A stretch of 64,000 nucleotides of DNA from Dactylonectria macrodidyma (taxonomy: Eukaryota > Ascomycota > Sordariomycetes > Hypocreales > Nectriaceae): assembly GCA_020744425.1 (NCBI GenBank), contig JAGMUV010000003.1, forward strand, positions 2,294,001 to 2,358,000, read 5' to 3'. Below, one piece after another: positions 23,201 through 35,098 of this stretch. The notes under the pieces are model-generated. The model worked only from the letters and a program-made list of their open reading frames with translations. It was not told where the DNA came from and did no database searches. Both the position numbers and the translations under genes were made by a program. Numbering within the stretch: the first letter of the stretch is position 1; the number at the start of each line of letters is the position of its first letter.

Positions 23201-24198
23201 ATGTCTTCGAGGAAGAAGGTCCTCCTCAAGGTGCGGCTTTCGGGGTTCTGCAGCTTCTAGCGGGTATGGATGCTGATGGTGCTTGGAATTAGATCATTAT
23301 CCTTGGGGATAGCGGTGTTGGCAAGACCAGTCTGATGAACCAATATGTATGGCCAACCCCCCCCCCCTTCCTAACAGTTCCCTACAGCGAAGCCTGGGAC
23401 GGTGCTAATCCAAAATTCCCATGTCTCCAGGTCAACAAGAAGTTCAGTGCTAGCTACAAGGCCACTATCGGCGCCGATTTCCTAACGCGAGAGGTCCTGG
23501 TCGATGGCCGACAAGTCACCATGCAGGTACGACGCCCGCACTGCGATGATACACTCCGCAGAGGTGTCTGATAAGAATACGACACTAACCCGTGACGCTG
23601 CAGCTCTGGGATACCGCCGGCCAAGAACGATTCCAGTCTCTCGGCGTGGCTTTCTACCGTGGTGCCGACTGCTGCGTTCTAGTATACGACGTCAACAACG
23701 CCAAGAGCTTCGAGGCGCTGGACAGCTGGCGAGACGAATTCCTGATCCAGGCTTCGCCCCGGGATCCGCTCAACTTTCCCTTCGTAAGCGGGACTGACTC
23801 GGGATTTGATTCTTGGGCTCTAAGCTAACCACCCTGCAGGTTGTTCTGGGTAACAAGATCGATGTGGAGGAGAGCAAGCGAGTGGTAGGTGCTGCAATGC
23901 CCTCCCGGATAATTCACTTGCTAAAACATGCATAGATCTCCAACAAGCGTGCCATGACTTTCTGCCAGTCTAAGGGCGACATTCCTTACTTTGAGACGAG
24001 TGCCAAGGAGGCCATCAACATTGATCAGGCATTTGAGGGTATGTGACATTTCTAATCAACTAGTCCACATAAGCTCACGCATTACCAGTCATTGCCCGAA
24101 ACGCCCTGGCCCAGGAAGAGTCGGAGGAGTTCAGCGGCGACTTTGACGACCCGATTAACATTGACATCAATGACGACCGTGACGGCTGCCCCTGCTAG
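23201..24198 (+). CDS. YPT7: Rab7-family GTPase Ypt7
   Basis: Seven exons, 23201-23230, 23293-23346, 23431-23526, 23604-23783, 23840-23884, 23936-24038 and 24089-24198, encode 205 aa, the usual length of the family. The motifs are complete: GDSGVGKT (P-loop), KATIGADF effector region with the switch-I Thr, WDTAGQE (G3), NKID (G4) and ETSAKEA (G5). The protein ends in CPC, the CxC double geranylgeranylation signal of Rab7. Ypt7 marks late endosomes and vacuoles and, with HOPS, drives homotypic vacuole fusion and autophagosome fusion. Two of the exons are 30 and 45 nt. Six introns in under 1 kb is the highest intron density in the window. Confidence 0.97.
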
Positions 24199-25271
24199 AG
24201 ATTTATCTAGAGTGAAGAGTGGCGAGTGGCGATTATCGACCAGGGTTGATGAAGGAACGCGAAGGGGCTATTTTCATTGCGGGGGGATTACTTTCTTTCC
24301 TCGCCAGACACATTGTTATCCTTGCCTGGATGTAGCATACCGAGAGAGACGACTTGCTTTTCGTTGGTGTTATACATGGCTGCGCTTCTGTTGCTTTATT
24401 ATGTTAGTATCCGTCGTGGCATGGTCGTGAATGTGTGATGTCGTTTCGTACTTGTCGGTAGCCATCTGTCTTTTGTTTCTTATTGCCGTCTCAATTGCAG
24501 ATTCGGGTCTATAGCGTGTATCGCCATTCATTAGATCCCATGTTAGTGAGCTTCTTCGTATAGTAGGTACATCAGCTCGACCATCCAGTGGCTCTCGACG
24601 GATGTTGTTTTCCAGAGCGCGTCAGACCATGCTGTAGCAGGCGTCGTAAAGTAGACTTGCGCTGCCCTTATATAAGCAGGAAGCGCAAAGATACATCTAA
24701 TAGCTGCATCCCAACAATAATCGTACGTTTCTTCACCCTTATTCAACCAAGTGCCATCGCAAAGGTGGCGTCGTTCGGCTTCTCGCTCGAGCCCAGCTAT
24801 CTTTGGGATCCTCGGCAGTGCCCCACCTGTCCCGGCTCCGAGGCTTCCAGCGCCTCTCCAATTCCTTACGGGTGGCTTACCCCAGAATTTCCCCAGCGCC
24901 CAACGCCCTGTCGACCCCCCTGCAGCTTAGTGGCCTTTGCCCTAAGAGAGAGCGCTGAGACGGAGCTCCTTTTTGGACCTCGGCATCGGGCGCTGCAAAC
25001 ATTCGACGGGGTGCGGAGAAGGCGACGCGACCCTAGGTTTGGAAAGCTGGGGGTTTCAGTGACAACCGAGCAGTCCAATCTTTCGTATTCCCTTTTAATA
25101 GACAGGTTTCGCTTTCTTCATCGACCATTTTCTCAATCTACGTCCCTTGAAATAAGTGGTTGTAAGGTCCTTAATCAACCTCACTCTACCTCATCCGCTC
25201 TCTTGCAATCTTCTTCCTCACAACCTCCTGAATCCTGCTGTAATACGTCATCCCGCTTGTGCCTCGCAAAC
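24199..25271. other. intergenic, YPT7 3' side and acyl-CoA dehydrogenase promoter
   Basis: 1.07 kb between two genes on the plus strand. A 245-codon frame (24588-25325) runs through the leader of the next gene, has no domain and shares the start exon of that gene in another phase, so it is rejected. The last 250 bp is pyrimidine-rich leader. Confidence 0.55.
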
Positions 25272-26837
25272 ATGTCGGCCAGAATCCCAGCCATTGTAAG
25301 CCGCTCCTTTCCTTGTTCTCGATGAGCTATCGTGGCATCTGAGCCACGTACTTTAGACGTGATGGATGCTAACCAAGTCTCGCATGCAGGCCGTGAATCG
25401 CGTCAGCGACGCGGCGAAGGAAAAGCTTGATGTTGTCGCCAAGTTTGTCGAGGAAGAGTGCATCCCGTGAGTCTCGGCTTCACAGCTATATATACTTCAA
25501 AGATCACATCAAACTAACTCATCCGTGCAGAGCCGACCCCGTTGTCGAGGCCCTCGTTGGCGAGGGTGATGCCCGATGGGAAGGCCACCCGTCCATCATC
25601 GAAGAGCTCAAGGCCAAGGCGCAGAAGCTCGGCCTGTGGAACATGTTCCTCCCCAAGGGCCACTACAAGGAGTCGCCCGGCTGGACCAACCTCGAGTACG
25701 GCCTCATGGCCGAGTGGCTCGGCCGCTCGCACGTCGCTTCGGAAGCCTGCAACTGTGCCGCCCCCGATACGGGCAACATGGAGGTCCTCGCCAAGTACGG
25801 CAACGATGCTCAAAAGGAGCAGTGGCTCCGGCCTCTGATGGAGGGCAAGATCCGCTCGGCCTTTCTTATGACGGAGCCCCAGGTTGCTTCATCTGACGCC
25901 ACCAACATTGAGCTGAGCATCCGCCGCGAGGGCAACGAGTACGTCCTCAACGGCCAGAAGTGGTGGTCCAGCGGCGCTGGCGACAGGCGATGTGCCATTT
26001 ACATCGTCATGGGCAAGACGTCCCCTGATCACAAGGATCCCTACCGGCAACAGTCGGTTGTTCTGGTTCCGGCCGACACTCCCGGCATTACTATCAACAG
26101 GATGCTCAAGGTCTACGGCTTCGATGATGCGCCCCACGGCCATGGTCATCTTACATTTGAGAATGTGCGGGTGCCCGTGAGCAACATGGTTCTCGGTGAG
26201 GGTCGAGGGTTCGAGATTATCCAGGGTCGTCTTGGACCTGGCAGAATTCACCACGCCATGCGTAGTATTGGTGCCGTGAGTATACCCTCAGTCCCATGAA
26301 AACCACTTTACTGACAGTGCCATTCAGGCTGAGCGAGCACTGGACTGGATGCTCTACAGAGTCAACGACGAGGCCAAGAAGCCCTTCGGCAAGCTTCTCC
26401 GCGAGCACGGCGTCATCCTCGAGTGGATCGCCAAGTCCCGAATCGAGATCGACGCGGCCCGCATGGTGGTGCTCAACGCGGCCATCAAGATGGACGAGCT
26501 GGGCCCCAAGAAGGCCCTCAAGGAAATCGCCGAGGCCAAGGTGCTCGTCCCGACGACCGTGCTGACCGTCATCGACCGCGCCGTACAGGCCTTTGGCGGC
26601 GCGGGCGTCTCGCAAGACACGCCGCTGGCATACATGTGGGCAGGCATCCGTACGCTCCGGCTGGCCGACGGCCCCGACGAGGTGCATCTGCAGCAGCTCG
26701 GCCGCAACGAGAACAAGCGAGGCGGCGAGGCCACGGCGACTATCAAGCGGCAGCGGGAGAAGACGGAGGAGCTGATGAAGGCATACGGGGTGAAGGCTGC
26801 GCAGCCGGGATCGAGGATAAAGCACACCAAGCTATAG
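25272..26837 (+). CDS. acyl-CoA dehydrogenase (ACAD10/11-like)
   Basis: Four exons, 25272-25295, 25390-25466, 25531-26275 and 26328-26837, encode 451 aa. The first exon codes only MSARIPAI. The family signature is clear: [17 protein letters not shown], the flavin/substrate motif [20 protein letters not shown], and the C-terminal [20 protein letters not shown] followed by [10 protein letters not shown]. Length and these variants are closest to the ACAD10/11 branch rather than short-chain mitochondrial enzymes. It should oxidise acyl-CoA with FAD in beta-oxidation. No obvious mitochondrial presequence is seen, and the C-terminus KHTKL is a weak variant of a peroxisomal PTS1, so location is open. 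No kinase or cytochrome b5 fusion is present. Confidence 0.9.
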
Positions 26838-27839
26838 GCGATGGCATCTTGAATTTGTCATGTAGAAGACTGATGAGTTTTGAATTGCGAACGCATGAAC
26901 CCAAGGCCGGGAATTGGGCCTCGAGATTGGGTCATGGCCCGTTGTCTGAGTGAACAGTGGGGTGTTCTGCAGGCTGCGCTTGGTTTATTGCCAGATGGCA
27001 GATGGTCGTGATGTATGATATACAACAGAAAGTTATATGAGCCGTGCTATTGAGTCTGTCTCACAACCGACGTGTGTTTGTACGTAGAATACTTGGTTGC
27101 AGATCGATTGGACCCGGCAGGCCCTTAGCTGATACAAAGACACCACGGATATCCGCCTCGGTGGTAACTCTGTGAGTCATTGCAGATCCTCCTGGTAATT
27201 AATGAGCAATTCCCCCAGACAATGCCCGCGTCCTGGGCCCGTAGCAGCAAACACGCACAGGGGCCGGGCTATGCCATTGCCGTGGCGATGATGCGTTGTC
27301 GCCGTGTCGGGGTGGTTGAGAAGACACTCTCAGGGATCTGTCTCTCATCAGAAGAAACAAATGGGCTCCATGTCTTGCAGGGGCCGCCCAAACACAGACC
27401 CTAGCCTTGCATGCCTGCCTTAATTCTGCCGAAAAACACAGCAAAGTTGCGCATTCCATTCCACACCCGATCCTGGGCTTATCAAAGCACACACCCACTG
27501 TTGCCCGGTCGACGCCGGCTTTTATTGACTTGATGTGCCCATTTTGCGCCACGAAACTTGTGCACGCTTGACGGGATTATCCAGTGCTTGGCCACAACCA
27601 CTACATTAACGCTCGCATCCCACACTCTTCCCAGCCTTTGAAAGATCATCAATTCATCCCATCCCATCCACACCATCTCGCAAACTGCACTTCGCATCTG
27701 CCTGCTACCACGCGCCGCATTCTTGTCTTCCAAAACGCATCGCCAGCAAGCCTCTTCTTCGTTCGCACTTCCTGCGCCAACTACATCTCGCGCACGCGCT
27801 CGTTCAGCTACCAGCCGCAAAATCAACACCACATACACA
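26838..27839. other. intergenic, SPO12-like promoter side
   Basis: 1.0 kb between an acyl-CoA dehydrogenase and the SPO12-like gene, both on plus. The last 250 bp is a C/T- and CA-rich leader. Short frames on both strands lack support. Confidence 0.55.
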
Positions 27840-28310
27840 ATGTCAGCCAAGGTTCTCGCCGACAAGGACGCCAACGCCTCCATGGCCGACCAGCAGGTCT
27901 TTTCCAAGGACGTTAAGAGCATGGAGTACCACCGCCAGGTCTTGCAGTCCAAGATGGCCGAGGACGAGTCGTACGTATAACCCTTCGAGATGCAATGCGA
28001 CCCAACTACAATCGTGAACGGCCACCGTGAACAGCCATCACTGACGCTTTGACACAGGACCAGCACGTACACCTCTCCCTCGGACAACATCATGAGCCCT
28101 TGCACCGCCAAGATCAACGCTCTGCGCAACAAGCACGCCAGCAAGTTCGTCATCTTCCACCCTTACCATCCTGTCTTCTCACATCTACTGACCATCCATC
28201 ACAGAGTCAAGCCCAAGTCCCTCTTCGCCCAAGCGAGCGCTAAGAAGCTCCATGGCGAGAATCCCCTGGGCACGACACCAACTGCGTCCGCCAAAGCCTT
28301 CCAACTGTAA
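27840..28310 (+). CDS. SPO12: SPO12-family cell-cycle protein
   Basis: Three exons, 27840-27970, 28058-28144 and 28205-28310, encode 107 aa. The second exon carries the Spo12 core, TYTSPSDNIMSPCTAKINAL, with the conserved SPSDN-MSPCT-K pattern that contains Ser-Pro sites for cyclin-dependent kinase. In yeast, Spo12 helps the FEAR network release Cdc14 at anaphase; fission yeast has a related small protein. The remainder is basic and low in complexity. Splice frames were set by that core. Longer frames on the opposite strand are shadows. It is convergent with RBG1. Confidence 0.85.
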
Positions 28311-28630
28311 AACCACACACCATGCATGAATCTTTCACTCTTTCGGATACAGCTCCGGCTGTTGAATCATTAAGGTGCACTTGCTTTCGTTGCTGGAACT
28401 TTGGGTCCCGGTGGACTTGCGGCGTTCACGGAAGGGTTAACAACATGTTTGTTGTGCAGGATATGAAAACTGTTGGCTTGTAATGACATGATGCGATGAC
28501 CGGACTTCGTTTCTTGGGGTGGTGTCGTACTATATGAATTTATCCATTTGATACCTGATTTGAGTGTTGCCTCCGCTTTTGTTTTGTGTGGAAACAGCCC
28601 TACGCTGGATCCCCATATAAACAAACAAAT
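28311..28630. other. short convergent spacer SPO12-like / RBG1
   Basis: 320 bp between two stop codons. It should contain both 3' UTRs. Nothing else is seen. Confidence 0.55.
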
Positions 28631-30224
28631 CTATGCTTTCCAAGCAGTGACAATGTAAACAACATCTTCATCTGCTACCAGATGACCCAGGCCAACTCTC
28701 TGAGGAACATGCCTTGCGCTCGCTCCCCAGACCAGCGCATACTTGAATGTGTCCTTGAGAGTCCTGTGAATACGATCACACACGTCCTCGATGGTGCTGT
28801 TGCTCCGTACAATCAGCGCCTCGTCAAAGTTCGGGTCGATTCCCTTTCGCTTCGTGTAGATTCTGATCAGCTTCAGCTCCTCCCAGCATCTATCCACAAC
28901 ATCCTGGATGCCGAGGTCGAGCTCGCAGCTCATGACGACGGTATGGGGCTCGCGCGCGAGCTTGTCGAGGAAGTCGAGCGAGACGCTGTCGATCTTGTTG
29001 TACACGTAGAGGCACTTGATGTATTTGCGGTGGTCCTTCATGATGACGTCGATGAACTCGTCGACGGTTGCGTTCTCGTCGCGGACCAGGACTTCGCAGT
29101 TGAGGATCTTGTAGTCGCGAAGGATGTTGTAGAGCATCTTCTCGTCCAGATTCTTCGGAGGCGACTGGAACGTGATTTTCATGCCGCCAGCTGTCTTGAT
29201 CTTTAGGTAAATGTTTCTACTACAGTCAGCACAACAACATGAGAGCGGTTTTGGCACACATCGACTTACGGGGGCTCTCGGTTCAGTCGGATGCCGACAG
29301 CTTCCAATTCAGCCTCCAGCAGGGCTCGTTGCTCCGCACGCTTGGTCGCGTCCAGGACCATCAGGATCAGGTCACTGGTTTTTGCCGCTGAGATGACCTG
29401 TCGTCCTCGGCCCTTTCCTTCGGAAGCGCCCTCGATGATACCGGGAAGATCGAGCAGCTGGATTTCTGCGCCGCCATACTCAAGAACACCGGGGATGGCC
29501 GTCAGAGTGGTAAAGGCATACGAGGCAACCTCGGACCTCGTCTTGGTGACCTTGGACAGGAAAGTTGACTTTCCTACGGAGGGAAAGCCGACTAGAGAAA
29601 TTCGGGCATCACCACTTTTGCTAACGTCGAAGCCTGCACCTGGGCCGCCTCCTGATCCTGGACCAGGCTCCAAAAGCTGTGCTCGTAGTCGAGCAAGTTT
29701 TCTAGATAGGTTAGCACCTGAAAGGCTTAAGCAGCAGAAGCAACGCTTTCTCTTTGCTGTCCCAAATGAGAGGTATGTCTTGGTGAACACACGGACTCAC
29801 CCTTTTAATAGACCCAGATGATATTCTGAGACGGGTTAACAATGGCTCAACACTTGGCTGTAATCTCAGTTCCAACACATACCAGTTGCCTTGTTTTCTG
29901 AGACAGAATTAGTATAGATCTCAAACAGCAATTAACAAGAGCCCATCGTTCAGGGATGTGAAGTAAATGAGTCCTATTCAGTTTCCCCCCACCACGGACA
30001 GTCATGGACCGCCTACTACCCACGGCGGAAGCTATCAGAGTCGATATACTCGCCGCTTTTCCTTCCGAGTAACCCCAGAACGGCTCGCTCATCGAACGTA
30101 ACGTAGCCACTTACTTTGGGTCCTCTTCATCTCATCCTCAATCCTGAGGGGCATCAGCAACTGCCCCGCCACAGCAAAGGCCGGGGATAACCAACTCCTT
30201 AATCTTATCGGTAATGTTCACCAT
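28631..30224 (-). CDS. RBG1: developmentally regulated GTP-binding protein Rbg1/DRG1
   Basis: Six exons, 30224-30196, 30143-30115, 29897-29883, 29825-29801, 29701-29270 and 29216-28631, encode 371 aa, as expected for DRG1 (~367 aa). The first four exons are 29, 29, 15 and 25 nt. Their splicing is fixed by the conserved N-terminus [20 protein letters not shown], then [21 protein letters not shown] motifs: GFPSVGKST (71-79), DLPGIIEGA (117-125) and NKID. A C-terminal TGS domain starts near [11 protein letters not shown] and ends [10 protein letters not shown]. Rbg1 associates with translating ribosomes together with Tma46/DFRP1. The first intron uses an unusual GTTGGT donor, and the last acceptor is a TAGTAG tandem. 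It shares a 337-bp divergent promoter with CWC2. Confidence 0.92.
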
Positions 30225-30561
30225 GGTGCCGGTGATTGGAGGCGCCTGTCGCGCCCCAGACAAAATCCCACGAAAAGAATGAGCAAAAGCGGCGTCGAGT
30301 CGAATCTCGATATTCGGACGGGTTCAAGATTCCAAGGTGGGGCGAGTGAGGACCTGACGAGGCGCGGCAGAATCTCTCCTCAGTGCTCCACAATTGCGGG
30401 ATGGCTGACTCACCGCCTTCCTCATTCGCCACGCTACTTCGGCTCCCCAGAAACTTTTACAGCCTTGCATCATTCTCGCCAGGGTTCCCAAAGCAACGTC
30501 GTCGCGTCGCCATCACACGCTTGGATTTCTCGACCACAACCACAAATTTTACGAACGAACA
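30225..30561. promoter_or_regulatory. divergent promoter RBG1 / CWC2
   Basis: 337 bp separate the two start codons. It contains one perfect TGACTCA (30406-30412), the Gcn4/CPC1 core, which may be chance. Both flanking genes serve gene expression (translation and splicing). Confidence 0.5.
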
Positions 30562-31805
30562 ATGGCCGACACAGCGGAACAGGTCGAGACGGCGCCGGTT
30601 GCCGTGCAGGAGGATCAGGATATGTCGCTCGCAACAACAACTAGCACCGAGGTTGCGGCGCCAACTGGGAAGAAGGTCGTCAAGAAGATCATCCGCAAGA
30701 AGAAGCGACCCGCGCGAGCACAGGTCGACCCTGACTTCATCACTTCCGAACCCCCGCCTCAAACCGGAGTAACATACAACCTTTGGTACAACAAGTGGTC
30801 CGGTGGCGATCGAGAAGACAAGTATCTGTCCCAGACGAAAGCCAAGGGACGTTGCAACATCGCCAAGGACAGCGGATACACAAGGGGCGACCAGGTCACC
30901 GGTAGCTACTTCTGCATCGCCTTTTCGCGCGGCCTCTGTGCGAAGGGCCAGGACTGCCAGTACCTGCACCGGTTACCGGGAACCTTTGACCTCTTCAACC
31001 CGAACGTTGACTGTTTTGGTCGCGACAAGTTCTCCGACTATCGCGACGACATGGGTGGTGTCGGAAGCTTCATGCGCCAGAACAGAACGGTTTATGTTGG
31101 AAGGATACACGTCACCGATGATATTGAGGAGGTTGTAGCGCGCCACTTTGCGGAATGGGGACAGATCGAGCGCAGTAAGTCGCGAATCCCAGCGGAAACG
31201 AAGACCCAATGCTAATCCTGAAATCAGTTCGCGTTCTCAACACCAGAGGTGTAGGATTCATCACCTACACGAACGAAGCGAATGCGCAATTTGCCAAAGA
31301 AGCGATGGCCCATCAGTCTCTGGACCACGACGAGGTGTTGAACGTCAGGTGGGCGACTGCCGACCCCAACCCCATGGCCCAGGCCAGAGAAGTACGCAGA
31401 ATCGAGGAGCAGGCTGCCGAGGCCATCCGAAGGGCTCTCCCCGCCGAATTCGTCGCCGAGATCGAAGGCAAGGACCCAGAGTCCCGGAAGCGAAGGAAAG
31501 TCGAGAGCAGCTATGGCCTTGAGGGATACGAAGCCCCAGATGAGGTCCACTTTGCCCGAGGAGCCAACGCAGTCAATCCCGTTGGGCGTCACGGCTTCGA
31601 CGTCGAGTACCAGGAACGACCAATGATTGAGAACGGCGAGGCACCGGCACAGACGGAACAGCCGCAGCAGGAGGAAAGTGGCATCTTCTCAGGCAGCACG
31701 CTCGCCGCCCTGAACAAGGCCAAAGTTACGGTAGCATCAAAACCCAAGGCTGCAGCGTCGGCAGGGCCGCTCGTTGCCTACGACAGCGACAGCGATGATG
31801 AATAG
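30562..31805 (+). CDS. CWC2: pre-mRNA splicing factor Cwc2
   Basis: Two exons, 30562-31174 and 31228-31805, encode 396 aa. A lysine-rich N-tail precedes the Cwc2 torus region (TYNLWYNKWSGGDREDKY) and a CCCH finger, C-x7-C-x5-C-x3-H, in the stretch FCIAFSRGLCAKGQDCQYLH. Then comes DCFGRDKFSDYRDDMGGVGS and an RRM starting at NRTVYVGRIHV and ending in LNVRWATADPNP. This order is diagnostic for Cwc2 (human RBM22 relative), a Prp19-complex (NTC) protein that contacts U6 snRNA in the catalytic spliceosome. The C-terminal ~150 aa is charged and ends in an acidic DSDSDDE tail. The 53-nt intron lies inside the RRM. It is convergent with ureF at only 73 bp. Confidence 0.96.
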
Positions 31806-31878
31806 GGGCGAGGCGTTTCGTTTTAGGAACACATAGACATTTATTGTACATTAATGATACCACACACGCACAGCACGC

Positions 31879-32777
31879 TCAGCTGTTGAAGATCCTCGAG
31901 TACAGAGTCTCATGGCGCCCGATCCACAAGTCAATGACCGGCACTGTCTGCCCAGCCTCCTCCACAGACGTGCTCCATTCCCGGTCAATCATCTCATCAA
32001 TCAAGCCCTGAACAAGCTGTCCCGCAAGCACTTTTTGCGCCTGATACGGCCCGAAGACGCTCGCGCGGACGGCTGCCGAGATGAGGGCCTTGACGTGACT
32101 CAGCATGAAGACGTAGGCCGTCTGCCGCAGGCCCAGGCCGACGATGGCGCAGATGGCCCCGAACAGCGGCGCCAGGTGCGCCGAGGCCAGCGGCACGTCC
32201 TGCTTGCTCTCGGCACGCAGCAAGGCCGCAAAGTCCCGGAGCACGGAGCCGTCGACCCCGGGAGGCATGCCGGCGCGGAAGGACCGCTCCCAGATGCCCA
32301 GCAGCGCGCGGCCCTGGGCGACGCTTGCGCGGCGGCCGACGGTGCACACGATGGCGGCATCGAGCTGATCGTCGAGATCTGCGAGCTTCGAAGGGTCACG
32401 GTGTGTTGCCAGCGCAAAGGGCAGCGTCGTGGCCGCAACTGACGATAGCGACGATGGCAGAAACGAAGCAAACGTGGCGCCGCGTCGGTTGTGCGCGAGG
32501 TACGACTCGAGCCCGCTGCTAAAGGCAAAGGACCCGAGCGGCAGCGCCGAGTCTGATAGCAGCAGCAGGAAGTGTGTTGAGGCGGCAAGGTGGGCTGCGA
32601 AGGAGGTGAGCTGTTTTGTTCGTGGTGTTGCATTGAAAACTCACGGCCGGGATCGCTGCTTGGCTGCGGTGGCCGCGCCGCCTTCAGGCGCTCTCTGGCA
32701 TCCTGTAGCCGCCGCTCTAGTTCTATAATCTCATCCTGTATCTCATCAACAGGATCTGAGCCAAGATGAGAAGCCAT
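31879..32777 (-). CDS. ureF: urease accessory protein UreF
   Basis: Two exons, 32777-32645 and 32594-31879, encode 282 aa. The 50-nt intron (GTGAGT...TTCGCAG) was chosen because it alone joins the N-terminal coiled coil (VDEIQDEIIELERRLQDARE) in frame to the UreF core. A nearer AACAG acceptor gives the wrong phase. The core shows SDSALPLGSFAFSSGLESYL, the classic UreF start, and GPYQAQKVLAGQLVQ near the end. UreF, with UreD and UreG, loads nickel into urease; fungi keep these as separate genes. No other urease gene lies in the window. The stop is 73 bp from that of CWC2. Confidence 0.93.
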
Positions 32778-33018
32778 CAGGAGCCATGGGGTGCGGTGTC
32801 AAACTTGGGGTCGATGGCGTACTAGATAAGCCTGAGCTCCATACTGTAGATAGGGAAAAAAGCCATGTTGTGTAAGTGGATATCAATACGATTGTGCTAA
32901 AAGCAAGAAAAGAGACCCAACACCATGCCAATGCCATACAATCAAATCCAACCGGAATAGCCGTTAGAAGTACAAATTATCCCATCCTAGTCGTTTCCAT
33001 TCGCCTTCAGCAGGTTAT

Positions 33019-35098
33019 TCACCCCACTACTGCGCGTCCTCGCGAGGGTCGCACATTCTCCTTGTCATGACCTTTCTGCCTCTGCGCTCGCTTCTTCTCC
33101 GCCATCCTCTCCTCGATCCGTGCCATAGCGGCAGCCCTCCGCTCTGGTGGAAGTGTGCTCTTGGTTGTGTTCTTCGCAACCGCGCCATCATTCAACTCCG
33201 GTCCACCAAGAGGCGCGAATCGATCCTGCAGAAGATCGACCTTGGCTTCACCCTGGTCTGCCGGTAGGCTGCGGGATGATCGAGCAATCGACTTCGCAAG
33301 GGATGGCAGATCTGGAGCTTCGATCTCCTTGAGTTTGCTAGCTGCTGATGTAGCACCTCCGTTTTGAATGCGGCTAGTGATTTCTTCGCCAAGGTAGGCT
33401 CGGTTTCGAGGCGATCGAGGAACAAACGGCTGCCATCTAGGCGGCTCGAGACTCGGTCGTTCGCGGTCGACAAAAGTCATTGAAGTCGGCCTGGCTCCAA
33501 GATCTGATTGCGTAACCTTGGCGAGTGCGTCATCATGAAATTTTTCGCGCAGTGTTCGGGTGCTAGCGCTGGGAGCCTTGATCTCAACAGACTCTTCCTC
33601 GAGGTCTTTCAAGTCAAAGCTTCTTCGCGCAACACCATTCGTTACTGTGTTTAAAGCAGGGTCGTGAAGGAGATCGACCTCGATTTGGGGATGCCAACTC
33701 TTCGGCCGCGCTGCAGGTTCTGAAGAGGACGCCTTCAAGTTTCTGATCTCCTTCTTAAGATCCGAAATCTTGTTGTGGGCGCGTTCCAGCACGCCCTTGG
33801 TGTCCTCCTCGCGAGTCTTAGTTTCGTGTCGAAATACCTCAAACTCTTTTTTAAGCGTTCGAAGTTCCTCATCCTTCTTTTTGGATTCCTCCTTCAGGTC
33901 GAGGAGTTGAGCACGTAGATCTTGCGCTCTACTGCCTTCTGGAGGAGCATCCTTCTCAGACTTGCCTTCCATCTCCGCCTTGGTTGCCCGTTTCTCTGCA
34001 GAGCGAAGCTGAGACTTCAAGCTTGAAACTTGATCCCGGAGCTCGCCTAGCTCTTTTACTTGGTTGCGAGCTCTGCGGAGTTCTCGTTGTGTGTCAAGAA
34101 GCGTCTTCTGCGTTCTGGGTGACGTCAACAGGCGTCGCCTTCGGCCTTTGGCGTCCGAATCGGCATCGTCCTCCCTGTCCCGCAGGAAATCTTCGAGCTG
34201 ATCCTCCAATTCCTGCACACGAGTTCGGTACTGCACAGCTAATGCCGTCTGCTTCGTGAGGGTAGATAGCAGCTCTGGAGAAGTGTCTTCGGATCGATTG
34301 CCTCGTTTTGATACCATCTTGGAAGCACCTTCAGCGATTTGTTGTTCCATTGTAATGACCTTTTGCTGCTCGTCCTTGAGCTGCTCGGCGAGCTGGATCG
34401 CCTCGGCATCTTTCTGTTTGGCGTAGGATTTTGCCAGTTGCTTATACTTCAGCAATTTCTCCATCTCTGCCTTGGCATCCTCGTGATATTTTTCGAATTC
34501 TCCCTTCCAGTATTTGCCGGACTGCGAGTGCGGTTCGTTGAGATCCACTGTGATATCCTGGCAGATGTCTTCGTCGTCGGCCTCCTCCCATTCATCGTCA
34601 GACTTGTCGTCCCGGATCCGCCGAGCCGCGGGTTTCTGAACCACGGATTTGGCTTCTTCTTGAGAAGCGTTTTCCAGAGCTTGGTTCAGGCGCGAGCGTT
34701 GAGGAGCTTCTGTCGTTTTCGCAGCAAAGCGGCCGTTCGTCTTCTTTCCGACGTCTTGTCCAAAAGATACGCGCTTCCTCCGTGATGTTCCGGTTCCCGG
34801 GGTCAACAAGATACCCTGGGGTCGCTGAGGCGTCTTGGAGTCTTGGTCCTGGTCCATCGTCAATCTCGTGTCTGGCTCGTCACTTGGGCGCGCAGGTGTC
34901 CCGAAGATAGCGCTTTTGAAGGCTCTCGCAGCAAATACGGGTGCAGGAGTGTCGGGCTGATCGATCTGTGTTGTATCTACTTGACCAGTCAGCTTCACGT
35001 TCGCGTGACAACCCAAACAATCCAGCAGCGGCTTCCGTACCTCCATCTCCTGCCGCGTCTGGCGCGTCATCGCCGCGTCGCAACATCCACCCCAACAT
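33019..35098 (-). CDS. Cut12-like spindle pole body protein
   Basis: Two exons, 35098-35041 and 34976-33019, encode 671 aa. The 64-nt intron (GTACGG...AAGTAG) was chosen because it brings the short first exon (MLGWMLRRGDDAPD) next to IDQPDTPAPVFAARAFKSAI, the conserved N-terminal motif of the fungal Cut12 family. An open frame reaching upstream to 35226 lacks this. Next come the phrase GILLTPGTGTSRRKRVSFG, an acidic patch (DDEWEEADDED), and long coiled coils from ~150 to ~430. The tail is basic and disordered. Cut12 in fission yeast anchors at the spindle pole body and promotes Polo-kinase-driven bipolar spindle formation. It lies head-to-head with GCN2. Confidence 0.75.

Noticed and set aside
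24588..25325. 245-codon plus-strand frame before the acyl-CoA dehydrogenase
   Set aside because: It lies in promoter and leader, overlaps the real start in another phase, and has no recognisable domain.
27482..28153. 223-codon minus-strand frame opposite the SPO12-like gene
   Set aside because: No domain; the plus strand has the Spo12 core with matching splice sites.
30406..30412. TGACTCA as a Gcn4/CPC1 target site
   Set aside because: A 7-bp match is expected several times by chance in 64 kb; noted only in the promoter entry.
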